Assembly: GCA_028713595.1 (NCBI GenBank)
Contig: JAQTNZ010000203.1
Location: 1 to 5,627, forward strand
Origin: Methylovulum sp.
GTDB lineage: Bacteria > Pseudomonadota > Gammaproteobacteria > Methylococcales > Methylomonadaceae
Length of the DNA stretch: 5,627 nucleotides
Direction of reading: 5' to 3'
The first letter of the stretch is position 1, and each line of letters opens with the position of its first letter. A model generated the notes under the pieces. The model saw only the letters and a program-made list of their open reading frames with translations, had not been told where the DNA came from and ran no database searches. This document shows, in pieces, positions 1 through 5,627 of the stretch. A program made the translations under genes and the position numbers.

Positions 1-188
1 CCGATATAAGCGGTGACTTTTTTCTTGGCCATTTCCATGTTGATGCCATGCAACGCCTGTTTCTGCCCATAAAACAGCTTTAGGTCTTCAACCTTGATGC
101 TGGTTTCATTGGTTTCCTGGTGTTTTGCGCGGCTGCTCAAAACAGAATTGATGTCGATGGCATGTGTGCGCATTTCTTGTGCTGTCAT
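1..188 (-). CDS. pstB: Phosphate ABC transporter ATP-binding protein PstB, N-terminal part (cut by window edge)
   Basis: PstB is the cytoplasmic ATPase that powers phosphate import through PstC and PstA. Only 62 complete codons are visible. They contain the ABC-domain opening: VEDLKLFYG (about residues 33-41, with an A-loop-type aromatic), ALHGINMEMAKK (45-56), then VTAYI just before the edge, where the family continues into the Walker A loop (not visible here). About 30 residues precede the first ABC strand, some 20 more than in E. coli PstB. The ATG at 186-188 is preferred because AGAAGG at 196-201 lies 7 bases upstream, inside the last pstA codons. An in-frame ATG at 171-173 is possible but has a poorer upstream site. 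The gene starts 3 bases after the pstA stop, so it is almost certainly in the same operon and translationally coupled. The identification is firm from sequence and order, although the catalytic motifs lie outside the window. Confidence 0.93.
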   Translation of the reverse strand, partial: MTAQEMRTHAIDINSVLSSRAKHQETNETSIKVEDLKLFYGQKQALHGINMEMAKKKVTAYI

Positions 189-191
189 TGT

Positions 192-1847
192 TTAACCTTC
201 TAAGGCTCGGTATTTTTCGCGCAAATGATTTCTGATGAGGATGGCTGATAAGTTAAGCCCCAAAATCACTACGACCAGTAATAAGGATGTGGCATAAACC
301 AAAGGCCTTGCCGCTTCTACATTGGGGCTTTGGAAACCGACATCATAAATATGAAAGCCCAAGTGCATAAATTTTCTGTCCAAATGCAGGAAAGGGAAGT
401 TGCCGTCCAACGGCAAGGTCGGCGCCATCTTCACGACCCCCACCAGCATCAGCGGGGCGACCTCACCCGCCGCACGGGCCACGGCTAAAATCAAGCCGGT
501 CATCATGGCGGGGCTGGCCATAGGCAACACCGTCAGCCACAAGGTTTCCAGTTTGGTCGCCCCCAAAGCTAAACTGCCTTCGCGGATGGATTTAGGGATA
601 CGCGACAAACCTTCTTCGGTGGAGACGATAACGACCGGCAAGGTCAGCAAGGCCAAGGTGATCGAAGCCCATAACAAGCCAGGCGTACCAAAAACAGGCG
701 CGGGGGCCGCTTCGGGGAAAAACAATTGGTCAATGTTACCGCCTAAAATATAAACAAAAAAGCCTAGGCCAAACACGCCATAAACAATCGAAGGCACCCC
801 CGCCAAGTTGTTGACGGCAATCCTGATCAGCCGGGTGACAAAACCTTGTTTGGCGTATTCACGCAAATATACGGCGGCAATGACCCCAAAGGGCGTGACT
901 ATCACCGCCATCATCATCACCATCAGGACAGTCCCGAAAATCGCCGGAAAGATACCGCCTTCCGTGTTGGCTTCGCGGGGGTCTTCGGTCAAAAATTCAA
1001 CAACCTTGCTGCCATAATGGCCGATTTTGGCAAACAGGCCCATTTGGTTGGGTTGATACAGCCTGACCACTTTCGCCAAGGAAATTTCCACTTCACTGCC
1101 GCTATCGGTTTTCACCAGCAAGCTGTCTTGCCGAGCCTTTTGGTATAAGCCTTGCAGTTGTGCCTGATAGGCGTTGTATACTTTATCATAAGCCGCTTTT
1201 TCAGCCGCCATTTCTTGTTGGGCTTTGGTATCCCATTGCTGCTCTAACTGCAACTTTTTCTGTTTAAGCCGCAGGCTTTCCAGATCATAATTGACCGCAC
1301 CGATTTCTTTTTTCTCGATATGGGCAATATCCTTAAACAGCCCCAGCGCCACTTCCAGCTTTTGTAAGGCGACCGCATTGGCATTGGTGCCTGAAGCTAT
1401 CACTTTACCATTTTCTTTAACGGCGGTCAGCCGTCCATAAAAATTACCCCATTCACGCCGCTCGATCACCATGATCTCATCGGGCGTTTGTTGGCTTTTG
1501 ACGTGGCGTTCCTGTATCCAGCGAAAATCGCTGCCGGTGACATCGCGGTTACCCGTCTTAACCAGATACTGCACCAGCGTGTCTTCACTATCGGCCATTT
1601 TGATGCCGTTGGCCCGCGCCATTACCGCCGGGGTGACGCTGCTATCGACATGTTCGCCAATAATCGTCTGCACCTGCCCGCCATCATCCTGATAACTGAA
1701 CTGGACAACTTGGGCGGGCCAAAAGTGGCTGGCCCCGCGCACGGCAATCAAGCCCAGCACGGACACGATCATAATAAGACAGACGCTGACCGCAGCGGCG
1801 TTTAGCCAGACCCAAGGCAACCCTGATTTAACCCATTCTTTTATCAT
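192..1847 (-). CDS. pstA: Phosphate ABC transporter permease PstA, long form with a large domain between TM1 and TM2
   Basis: PstA is one of two inner-membrane permease subunits that carry phosphate released by PstS. The protein has 551 residues, against about 300 in E. coli PstA. Hydrophobic segments are at about 13-37, 298-327, 342-369, 390-410, 443-470 and 515-538. Residues 38-297 form an insert between TM1 and TM2, predicted periplasmic by the positive-inside rule (K3 and K7 before TM1; R329, K333 and R339 after TM2). Its part at about 158-240 is rich in K, E, Q and L and looks like a coiled coil. The permease core has an EAA-type cytoplasmic loop, REGSLALGATKLETL (422-436) ending in LP at 441-442, which contacts PstB. 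It is followed by ARAAGE (457-462), the RA-GE signature whose charged residues are implicated in transport in E. coli Pst permeases. The start overlaps the pstC stop as ATGA, and I see no clear Shine-Dalgarno site, so translation probably depends on coupling. Long PstA proteins are known in Pseudomonas-type Pst systems. The identification is firm; the role of the insert is unknown. Confidence 0.95.
   Translation of the reverse strand: MIKEWVKSGLPWVWLNAAAVSVCLIMIVSVLGLIAVRGASHFWPAQVVQFSYQDDGGQVQTIIGEHVDSSVTPAVMARANGIKMADSEDTLVQYLVKTGNRDVTGSDFRWIQERHVKSQQTPDEIMVIERREWGNFYGRLTAVKENGKVIASGTNANAVALQKLEVALGLFKDIAHIEKKEIGAVNYDLESLRLKQKKLQLEQQWDTKAQQEMAAEKAAYDKVYNAYQAQLQGLYQKARQDSLLVKTDSGSEVEISLAKVVRLYQPNQMGLFAKIGHYGSKVVEFLTEDPREANTEGGIFPAIFGTVLMVMMMAVIVTPFGVIAAVYLREYAKQGFVTRLIRIAVNNLAGVPSIVYGVFGLGFFVYILGGNIDQLFFPEAAPAPVFGTPGLLWASITLALLTLPVVIVSTEEGLSRIPKSIREGSLALGATKLETLWLTVLPMASPAMMTGLILAVARAAGEVAPLMLVGVVKMAPTLPLDGNFPFLHLDRKFMHLGFHIYDVGFQSPNVEAARPLVYATSLLLVVVILGLNLSAILIRNHLREKYRALEG
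196..201 (-). promoter_or_regulatory. Ribosome binding site of pstB
   Basis: AGAAGG on the minus strand, 7 bases before the ATG at 186-188. It lies within the final leucine and glutamate-glycine codons of pstA, so ribosomes finishing pstA are already over it. It decides the upstream pstB start over the internal ATG at 171-173. Confidence 0.6.
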
Positions 1848-4117
1848 AATGAACTGTATTTTTCGCGTAACCGCTGACGAACCACTTCCGCCAACGTATT
1901 AAAAATAAAGGTGAAGGCAAACAACACCAAGGCGGTCAAAAACAACACCCGATAATGCGTGCTATCGACTTCCGATTCCGGCATTTCCACGGCAATATTG
2001 GCCGCTAAGGTACGCATACCCTGAAAAACGCTTAAATCCATCACCGGCGTATTACCGGTAGACATCAAAACGATCATGGTCTCCCCAACCGCACGGCCAA
2101 AGCCGATCATGACCGCCGAAAAAATACCCGGACTGGCGGTGAGCAACACCACTTTGGACAATGTTTGCCAAGGCGTGGCCCCCAACGCCAAAGAGCCTAC
2201 CGTCAAATGTTTGGGGACACTGAAAATCGCATCTTCGGCAATGGAAAATATGGTCGGGATAACCGCAAAGCCCATCGCCACGCCCACCACCAAAGCATTG
2301 CGTTGGTCATAACCGATGCCTAACGTATTTCTGAACCAATCCCGCAAGCTGCCGTGAAACAGGGCGATTTCCAACGGGGTGCTGATAGAGAAAGCCAAGA
2401 TGCCCGCCAATAAGATGACCGGCACCAACAGCATACCATCCGAGCCATCGGGGATTTTTTCCAGCACGGTTTTGGGCATAAACTGCCAACAGTAGGCAAA
2501 AACCATAACCACCATCGGCACCACTATAAACAAGGCGAAAAATCCCGACAAATGCCCTTCAATAAACGGGGCCAGCCAAAGCCCTGCCAAAAACCCTAAA
2601 ATGACCGTTGGCAACGCCCCCATCAATTCTATGACCGGCTTCACATATTGGCGCATCGTCGGGTTCATGAAATAAGCGGTATAGATGGCACCCATCAACG
2701 CCAAAGGCATCGCCACTAACATAGCATAAAACGCCGCCTTCAAGGTACCGAACACCAAGGGGATCAAGCTATATTTAGGCTCAAAATCGTTGTTTGAGGC
2801 CGATGATTGCCAAATATAATCCGGTTTGGGGTAACTCTCGTACCAGACCTTTTGCCATAACGATTTTAACGAGACTTCTGGATGCTCATTTTCGATAGTC
2901 CAGAAATGGATTTTGCCATCGCCTGACTGCATCAAGGCAGCATTGGCACGCGGAGACAAGGCCACCGCCGACAATCCATCAGCGACATGCTCTTTAATCA
3001 ATTGTTTTTCGGAAGTGGAGTGATAAATACCCAAATCACCGGCGGCATCCAGCGCTAAAAAGCCTTTACGCCGTTGTTCGGATTTTAGCGCCACCACCGC
3101 TTTATCAGAAACTTTGAACGCCCTGATTTTCTGCATCATTGAGCGGTTGGAGTTATCCCTGACCATACTCCACTGTGACACCAAGCCACTGGAATCACCC
3201 ACCATCAGCGATAAGTCGCCGTTCAAAAAGGCTAGGCTGGTGACGGCCTGCCCCCCCTCGACAATGTTCTGCGCTTGTTTGAGGACGGGCGTGCTTTTGT
3301 CGCCAATATCATAAAAATCCAAACGACCTTGGTTACTGAGCAGATACAGATGGCTGCCATCCTTATCAATCAGCATCTCTTGGACACCCGCCGAGGGGAG
3401 ATTCAGCACCGCATCGGTACGCGTTAGCGTCGCTTCATCGGCAAAAAGAGCCTGTTCCTTTTGAAAACTGCTCAAATAAATATGTTGCGCCGTTTTTGCC
3501 ACCACCGTGGTCGAGTCGTCGCTGATTTGCGCGGTTATCTCATCCAAAGCCAAGCCGCCATCATCCAATACCAACGGCTTTTCACCCATCGGATAGGCTA
3601 TCGATGGCGTGATGACCTTGACATTATTGGCATAAGTGACTTTATAGTCATGCTTGACGATAACCGCACCTCCATTGGATAAACCATAAATGACCGCCCC
3701 CGCGTTCAGCGGGGTGGCTTGGGCAAAACTGTTGATGTGGCTGCCGGCCGGAATCGCCACCGTCTGGTCCAGCAGGGTCTTGCCGTCCGCCACGTTAAAA
3801 AATACGATATGCCCGCTATCGGTAAAACGGGCGGCCACTTGATTTTGCTCTTCCATATCCAGCAACAAGGTCTTGCCTTGGGCCTGTTCGGGAATCGGGT
3901 ATTGGCCGCGTGATTGCGCCGTAGCGGGCAAAAATAACGGAAACACCACATACAGCAGATAAAAGAAGATCATAACGACCGCAGCAATCACCCCCATACC
4001 GCCGGCCACCACACCATAACGCGCTATGTTATCTTTTAATAAACGCCATTTCTGGTAATAAGAACTCGATGATTTCTGCATAACGGAGAGGGAAGTTTTT
4101 GTATTTATTTCAGACAT
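1844..4117 (-). CDS. pstC: Phosphate ABC transporter permease PstC, long form with a beta-propeller-like insert
   Basis: PstC is the partner permease of PstA in the inner membrane. The protein has 757 residues, against about 320 in E. coli. A basic N-terminal tail (1-36) precedes TM1 (about 37-63). Residues 66-445 form a region, probably periplasmic, with recurring strand-turn units resembling propeller blades, for example IDKDGSHLYLLSNQGRLDFY (250-269), LAFLNGDLSLMVGDSSGLVSQW (295-316) and LSPRANAALMQSGDGKIHFW (387-406). The permease part follows with hydrophobic segments at about 451-479, 494-517, 524-545, 562-582, 607-627, 661-686 and 723-745. The pair at 524-582 appears extra relative to the minimal six-helix permease. 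The EAA-type loop is VGSLALGATPWQTL (640-653), and GRAVGE (674-679) is the counterpart of ARAAGE in PstA. The two permeases end alike (LREKYSSL and LREKYRALEG), as expected of paralogues. The ATG at 4115-4117 has no clear Shine-Dalgarno site and lies about 10 bases from a strong -10 box. M13 (4079-4081) is an alternative start. The family assignment is firm; the exact start is less sure. Confidence 0.95.
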   Translation of the reverse strand: MSEINTKTSLSVMQKSSSSYYQKWRLLKDNIARYGVVAGGMGVIAAVVMIFFYLLYVVFPLFLPATAQSRGQYPIPEQAQGKTLLLDMEEQNQVAARFTDSGHIVFFNVADGKTLLDQTVAIPAGSHINSFAQATPLNAGAVIYGLSNGGAVIVKHDYKVTYANNVKVITPSIAYPMGEKPLVLDDGGLALDEITAQISDDSTTVVAKTAQHIYLSSFQKEQALFADEATLTRTDAVLNLPSAGVQEMLIDKDGSHLYLLSNQGRLDFYDIGDKSTPVLKQAQNIVEGGQAVTSLAFLNGDLSLMVGDSSGLVSQWSMVRDNSNRSMMQKIRAFKVSDKAVVALKSEQRRKGFLALDAAGDLGIYHSTSEKQLIKEHVADGLSAVALSPRANAALMQSGDGKIHFWTIENEHPEVSLKSLWQKVWYESYPKPDYIWQSSASNNDFEPKYSLIPLVFGTLKAAFYAMLVAMPLALMGAIYTAYFMNPTMRQYVKPVIELMGALPTVILGFLAGLWLAPFIEGHLSGFFALFIVVPMVVMVFAYCWQFMPKTVLEKIPDGSDGMLLVPVILLAGILAFSISTPLEIALFHGSLRDWFRNTLGIGYDQRNALVVGVAMGFAVIPTIFSIAEDAIFSVPKHLTVGSLALGATPWQTLSKVVLLTASPGIFSAVMIGFGRAVGETMIVLMSTGNTPVMDLSVFQGMRTLAANIAVEMPESEVDSTHYRVLFLTALVLFAFTFIFNTLAEVVRQRLREKYSSL

Positions 4118-4126
4118 GTTATGGCG

Positions 4127-4132
4127 ATTATA
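4127..4132 (-). promoter_or_regulatory. -10 box of the pstC promoter
   Basis: A perfect TATAAT on the minus strand lies 10 bases downstream of the Pho box at 4143-4160, the spacing expected where PhoB replaces a -35 element. No good -35 stands 16-18 bases upstream, which also fits an activator-dependent promoter. The predicted transcription start is near 4120-4122, only a few bases before the annotated pstC ATG. Confidence 0.65.
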
Positions 4133-4142
4133 GAAACAAAAT

Positions 4143-4160
4143 ATGACAATGGTATAACAA
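4143..4160 (-). promoter_or_regulatory. Pho box (predicted PhoB binding site) upstream of pstC
   Basis: On the minus strand the 18 bases read TTGTTAT-ACCA-TTGTCAT: two direct 7-base half-sites with a 4-base spacer, matching the Pho box pattern CTGTCAT-N4-CTGTCAT at 5/7 and 6/7. Including flanking bases, ATTGTTATA and ATTGTCATA are 8/9 identical with an 11-base period. The site implies induction by PhoB under phosphate starvation, separately from pstS. This is a sequence match only, but pattern, spacing to TATAAT and gene function agree. Confidence 0.72.
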
Positions 4161-4168
4161 TGCGCCTT

Positions 4169-4208
4169 AAAAAAACGGCTGGAGCCTTGTCAATCAAGGC
4201 CCAGCCGT
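4169..4208 (-). terminator. Intrinsic terminator between pstS and pstC
   Basis: Two perfect stem blocks (4175-4182 with 4201-4208; 4184-4189 with 4195-4200) form a 14-bp GC-rich hairpin, with one bulged base at 4183 and a 5-base loop (4190-4194). On the minus strand the stem runs straight into a tract of six to seven T (4175-4169), the classic layout for ending leftward transcripts, here those from pstS. On the plus strand only CTTTT follows the stem, so rightward function would be weaker. It begins about 107 bases after the pstS stop and ends 8 bases before the Pho box of pstC. It probably limits readthrough from pstS into pstCAB and stabilises the pstS 3' end. Confidence 0.85.
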
Positions 4209-4315
4209 CTTTTAAATCCGCCGCCGTTATTTTTCAATAACATTTAGGCCGCTTCCTAGCGACCCAAGGCTATTGGCTTTGCAAGCGTGGGTCTATTATA
4301 GGCCATTTAGGGCCA
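4209..4315 (-). other. pstS 3' untranslated region with inverted repeats
   Basis: No gene is evident. The stretch has several inverted repeats: 4261-4266 with 4288-4293 (GACCCA/TGGGTC), a nested GCTT/AAGC pair at 4276-4286, and 4226-4231 with 4236-4241 (GTTATT/AATAAC), which on the minus strand closes a GAAA loop. GGCCATT occurs twice, 10 bases apart (4301-4307 and 4311-4317). A perfect minus-strand TATAAT at 4295-4300 has TTAAAA 18 bases upstream (4319-4324), so a short RNA ending at the terminator is possible. The simplest reading is a structured 3' UTR. Confidence 0.4.
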
Positions 4316-5299
4316 TTATTTTAAAGTTGCCAGCAGCTTTTTAATGACTTTGGCAGGCAAAGGGATATAACCGTCTTTTATGACAATTTCCTGGCCGGTT
4401 TTGGACAACACCATTTTTATAAATTCATTTTCTAAAGGCGCCAAGGGCTGGTTAGGTTTTTTGTTGACGTACACATACAAATAGCGGGACAGAGGATATT
4501 TGCCCGCCAAAGCGTTTTCAGGCGTGGCGGCGACAAAAGCCTTGCTGCCTTTTTTCGCCAAAGGCACCGCCTTAATGCCGGAGGTAACATAGCCTAGGCC
4601 CGAATAACCGATACCATTGTTGGACGTGGTCACAGATTGGACAACCGAGGCGGAACCGGGCTGTTCATTGACATTGTTTTTGAAGTCACCTTTACATAAG
4701 GCGTGTTCCTTAAAATACCCGTAAGTGCCGGACACCGAGTTGCGCCCATATAACTGGATGCTCTTGTCTTTCCAACTAGGCACGCCCGCATCACCCCAAG
4801 TCACTATATCGGTGGCATAACCGCATTTGCGGGTCGAGGAAAAAATGGCGTCCACTTGCTCCATCGACAAGCCTTTAATGGGGTTGTCCTTATTGACGAA
4901 CACCGCCAAGGCATCAACGGCGACCGGAATCGCCGTGGGCTTATAACCAAACTTGGTTTCAAAGGCCTGAAGTTCGTCATCTTTCATTTCCCGGCTCATA
5001 GGGCCTAGGTTTGACGTGCCTTCGGTCAAGGCCGGCGGGGCGGTTGAAGAACCAGCGGCTTGGATTTGGATATTGACGTTAGGGTACAAGCGGTTAAACG
5101 CTTCCGCCCACAGGGTCATTTGGTTAGCCAAGGTATCGGAACCGACACTGGACAAATTGCCGGCCACACCACTGGCCTTTTGGTAGTCAGGCACGCCCGC
5201 TTCGACCGTTTGCACGGCAAAGCTGGCCGGACTGCTTGCCAATAAGGACACCACGCTCATCGCCATCAACAGCGATTTGGCTTTACAAGAAAAATTCAT
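4316..5299 (-). CDS. pstS: Periplasmic phosphate-binding protein PstS
   Basis: PstS binds inorganic phosphate in the periplasm and delivers it to the PstC-PstA channel. From the ATG at 5297-5299 the protein has 327 residues. It begins with a Sec signal peptide: K6 and K8, a hydrophobic core (about 9-22), then ASFA at 25-28 with likely cleavage after A28. No lipobox cysteine is present, so it should be soluble. Phosphate-pocket motifs of the family are visible: SVGSDTL (51-57), [10 protein letters not shown] (82-91), GPMSRE (99-104), [11 protein letters not shown] (126-136) and [12 protein letters not shown] (185-196). C159 and C202 could form a disulfide. An in-frame TTG at 5303-5305 would add two residues, but GAGGG at 5306-5310 lies 6 bases before the ATG and almost touches the TTG, so ATG is chosen. 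The gene is first in the operon, with its own predicted Pho box and a terminator behind it, as expected for a component needed in excess over the permeases. The identification is firm. Confidence 0.96.
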   Translation of the reverse strand: MNFSCKAKSLLMAMSVVSLLASSPASFAVQTVEAGVPDYQKASGVAGNLSSVGSDTLANQMTLWAEAFNRLYPNVNIQIQAAGSSTAPPALTEGTSNLGPMSREMKDDELQAFETKFGYKPTAIPVAVDALAVFVNKDNPIKGLSMEQVDAIFSSTRKCGYATDIVTWGDAGVPSWKDKSIQLYGRNSVSGTYGYFKEHALCKGDFKNNVNEQPGSASVVQSVTTSNNGIGYSGLGYVTSGIKAVPLAKKGSKAFVAATPENALAGKYPLSRYLYVYVNKKPNQPLAPLENEFIKMVLSKTGQEIVIKDGYIPLPAKVIKKLLATLK

Positions 5300-5305
5300 T
5301 ATCAA

Positions 5306-5310
5306 CCCTC
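5306..5310 (-). promoter_or_regulatory. Ribosome binding site of pstS
   Basis: GAGGG on the minus strand, 6 bases before the ATG at 5297-5299. Its position rules against the in-frame TTG at 5303-5305, which would leave no spacer. Confidence 0.65.
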
Positions 5311-5358
5311 AAAATAGGTAACGGATACGGATGCTGCAATTAAGGCTCCCAGTCGTCC

Positions 5359-5364
5359 AGCATA
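5359..5364 (-). promoter_or_regulatory. -10 box of the pstS promoter
   Basis: TATGCT on the minus strand matches TATAAT at 4 of 6 positions and lies 10 bases downstream of the Pho box at 5375-5392, the same distance as at pstC. Transcription would start near 5352, giving a leader of about 50 bases before the pstS ATG. The hexamer alone is weak; the call rests on the spacing. Confidence 0.45.
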
Positions 5365-5374
5365 TTGATTTTAT

Positions 5375-5392
5375 ATGACAAGAATATGACTT
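5375..5392 (-). promoter_or_regulatory. Pho box (predicted PhoB binding site) upstream of pstS
   Basis: The minus strand reads AAGTCAT-ATTC-TTGTCAT: two half-sites with a 4-base spacer, matching CTGTCAT at 5/7 and 6/7. GTCATAT is repeated exactly with an 11-base period (5384-5390 and 5373-5379). A further TTGTCAG at 5407-5413 lies 21 bases upstream of the first half-site, about two periods, and could be an extra weak site. The match implies PhoB activation of pstS when phosphate is scarce. Confidence 0.72.
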
Positions 5393-5627
5393 AAGCCACT
5401 TAACTGCTGACAAAACCTTATCCTGTCCGAACAAGGGCTTGAAAATCCGCTTTAAGCCACTATTTTCAGGGCGACACCAGCAACGGCTTAATTTGCCCGC
5501 AACTTTCTAGTATGATGGCTGTCCACGTCACGAGTGACCACTTAGGCCTACCACAGCCAAACGGGCCAACCTACTAAACCATTACCCAGCAATGACCACC
5601 ATGACCACCAGCACGCCCCTTAACCAA
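5393..5627. other. Upstream region without a supported gene
   Basis: Minus-strand frames are closed by early stops near 5573-5625, and no complete ORF of note is seen on either strand. Visible items are an exact 10-base repeat TTAAGCCACT (5391-5400 and 5452-5461), an imperfect hairpin GGCTT/AAGCC (5436-5440 with 5454-5458), the inverted repeat GTCAC-GA-GTGAC (5527-5538) and the palindrome TAGGCCTA (5543-5550). TATGAT at 5511-5516 could be a rightward -10, but its -35 candidate (TTAATT, 5488-5493) is poor. An ATG at 5592 opens 12 plus-strand codons (MTTMTTSTPLNQ) to the window edge and might begin a divergent gene. It has no visible ribosome binding site, so I do not call it. Confidence 0.4.

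Noticed and set aside
400..1148. Several plus-strand open frames inside pstA, one with a run of histidines near 904-921
   Set aside because: They are antisense to a well-supported permease. The histidine run is the complement of the Met-rich VLMVMMM stretch of PstA TM2, and no ribosome binding site or recognisable protein supports them.
1471..1805. Plus-strand open frames opposite the PstA insert
   Set aside because: They lie in the shadow of pstA and show low-information sequence with no family features.
2076..3951. Open frames on both strands inside pstC
   Set aside because: The pstC frame is continuous with domain signatures at its permease end and a consistent repeat pattern in the insert; the other frames are composition effects.
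4144..4149. TTGTCA as a -35 box for pstC
   Set aside because: Only 11 bases separate it from TATAAT, too short for a sigma70 -35. It is better explained as the second Pho box half-site.
4190..4306. Two tiny minus-strand ORFs between pstS and pstC (16 codons from 4306 and 17 codons from 4243)
   Set aside because: Neither has a ribosome binding site, and the second runs into the terminator hairpin. Frames of this length are expected by chance.
5060..5245. Plus-strand open frame inside pstS
   Set aside because: It is antisense to the signal peptide and phosphate-binding motifs of PstS and has no support of its own.
5303..5305. TTG as the start of pstS
   Set aside because: It would add only two residues and sits directly against the GAGGG site, whereas the ATG at 5297-5299 has proper 6-base spacing.

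Overview
The window holds most of a high-affinity phosphate uptake (Pst) operon. All of its genes lie on the minus strand, so it reads from right to left: pstS (periplasmic phosphate-binding protein), pstC and pstA (the two membrane permeases), then the first 62 codons of pstB (the ATPase), cut by the left edge. The signal peptide and periplasmic binding protein point to a Gram-negative bacterium. The unusually long PstC (757 aa) and PstA (551 aa), plus E. coli-like Pho boxes, suggest a gammaproteobacterium. A methanotroph-like or related lineage is possible, but that is a guess from general appearance.

Region by region: 1-188 is the 5' part of pstB; 192-1847 is pstA; 1844-4117 is pstC, overlapping pstA by 4 bases (ATGA); 4118-4315 is a dense regulatory gap; 4316-5299 is pstS; 5300-5627 is the pstS promoter region plus upstream sequence with no convincing complete gene. 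The gap between pstS and pstC holds a strong leftward hairpin terminator at 4169-4208, followed closely by a Pho box at 4143-4160 and a perfect TATAAT at 4127-4132. A second Pho box (5375-5392) with a -10-like hexamer (5359-5364) lies before pstS. Both boxes show the same geometry: two 7-base half-sites 11 bases apart, and 10 bases from the box to the -10.

Together the genes encode a standard phosphate importer: PstS captures phosphate in the periplasm, PstC and PstA form the channel, and a PstB dimer drives transport. The layout suggests that PhoB would switch on pstS and pstCAB from two separate promoters, with the terminator keeping abundant pstS mRNA apart from the permease mRNA. 

The oddest parts are the permeases. 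Each has a large domain between its first and second membrane segments: repeated beta-propeller-like motifs in PstC and an alpha/beta plus coiled-coil segment in PstA. PstC also appears to have an extra membrane hairpin. The pstC promoter sits so close to the annotated ATG that its message may be nearly leaderless. I found no mobile element, CRISPR array, tRNA or rRNA, and no evidence for a wholly new system. The novelty lies in the enlarged permeases and the promoter architecture.
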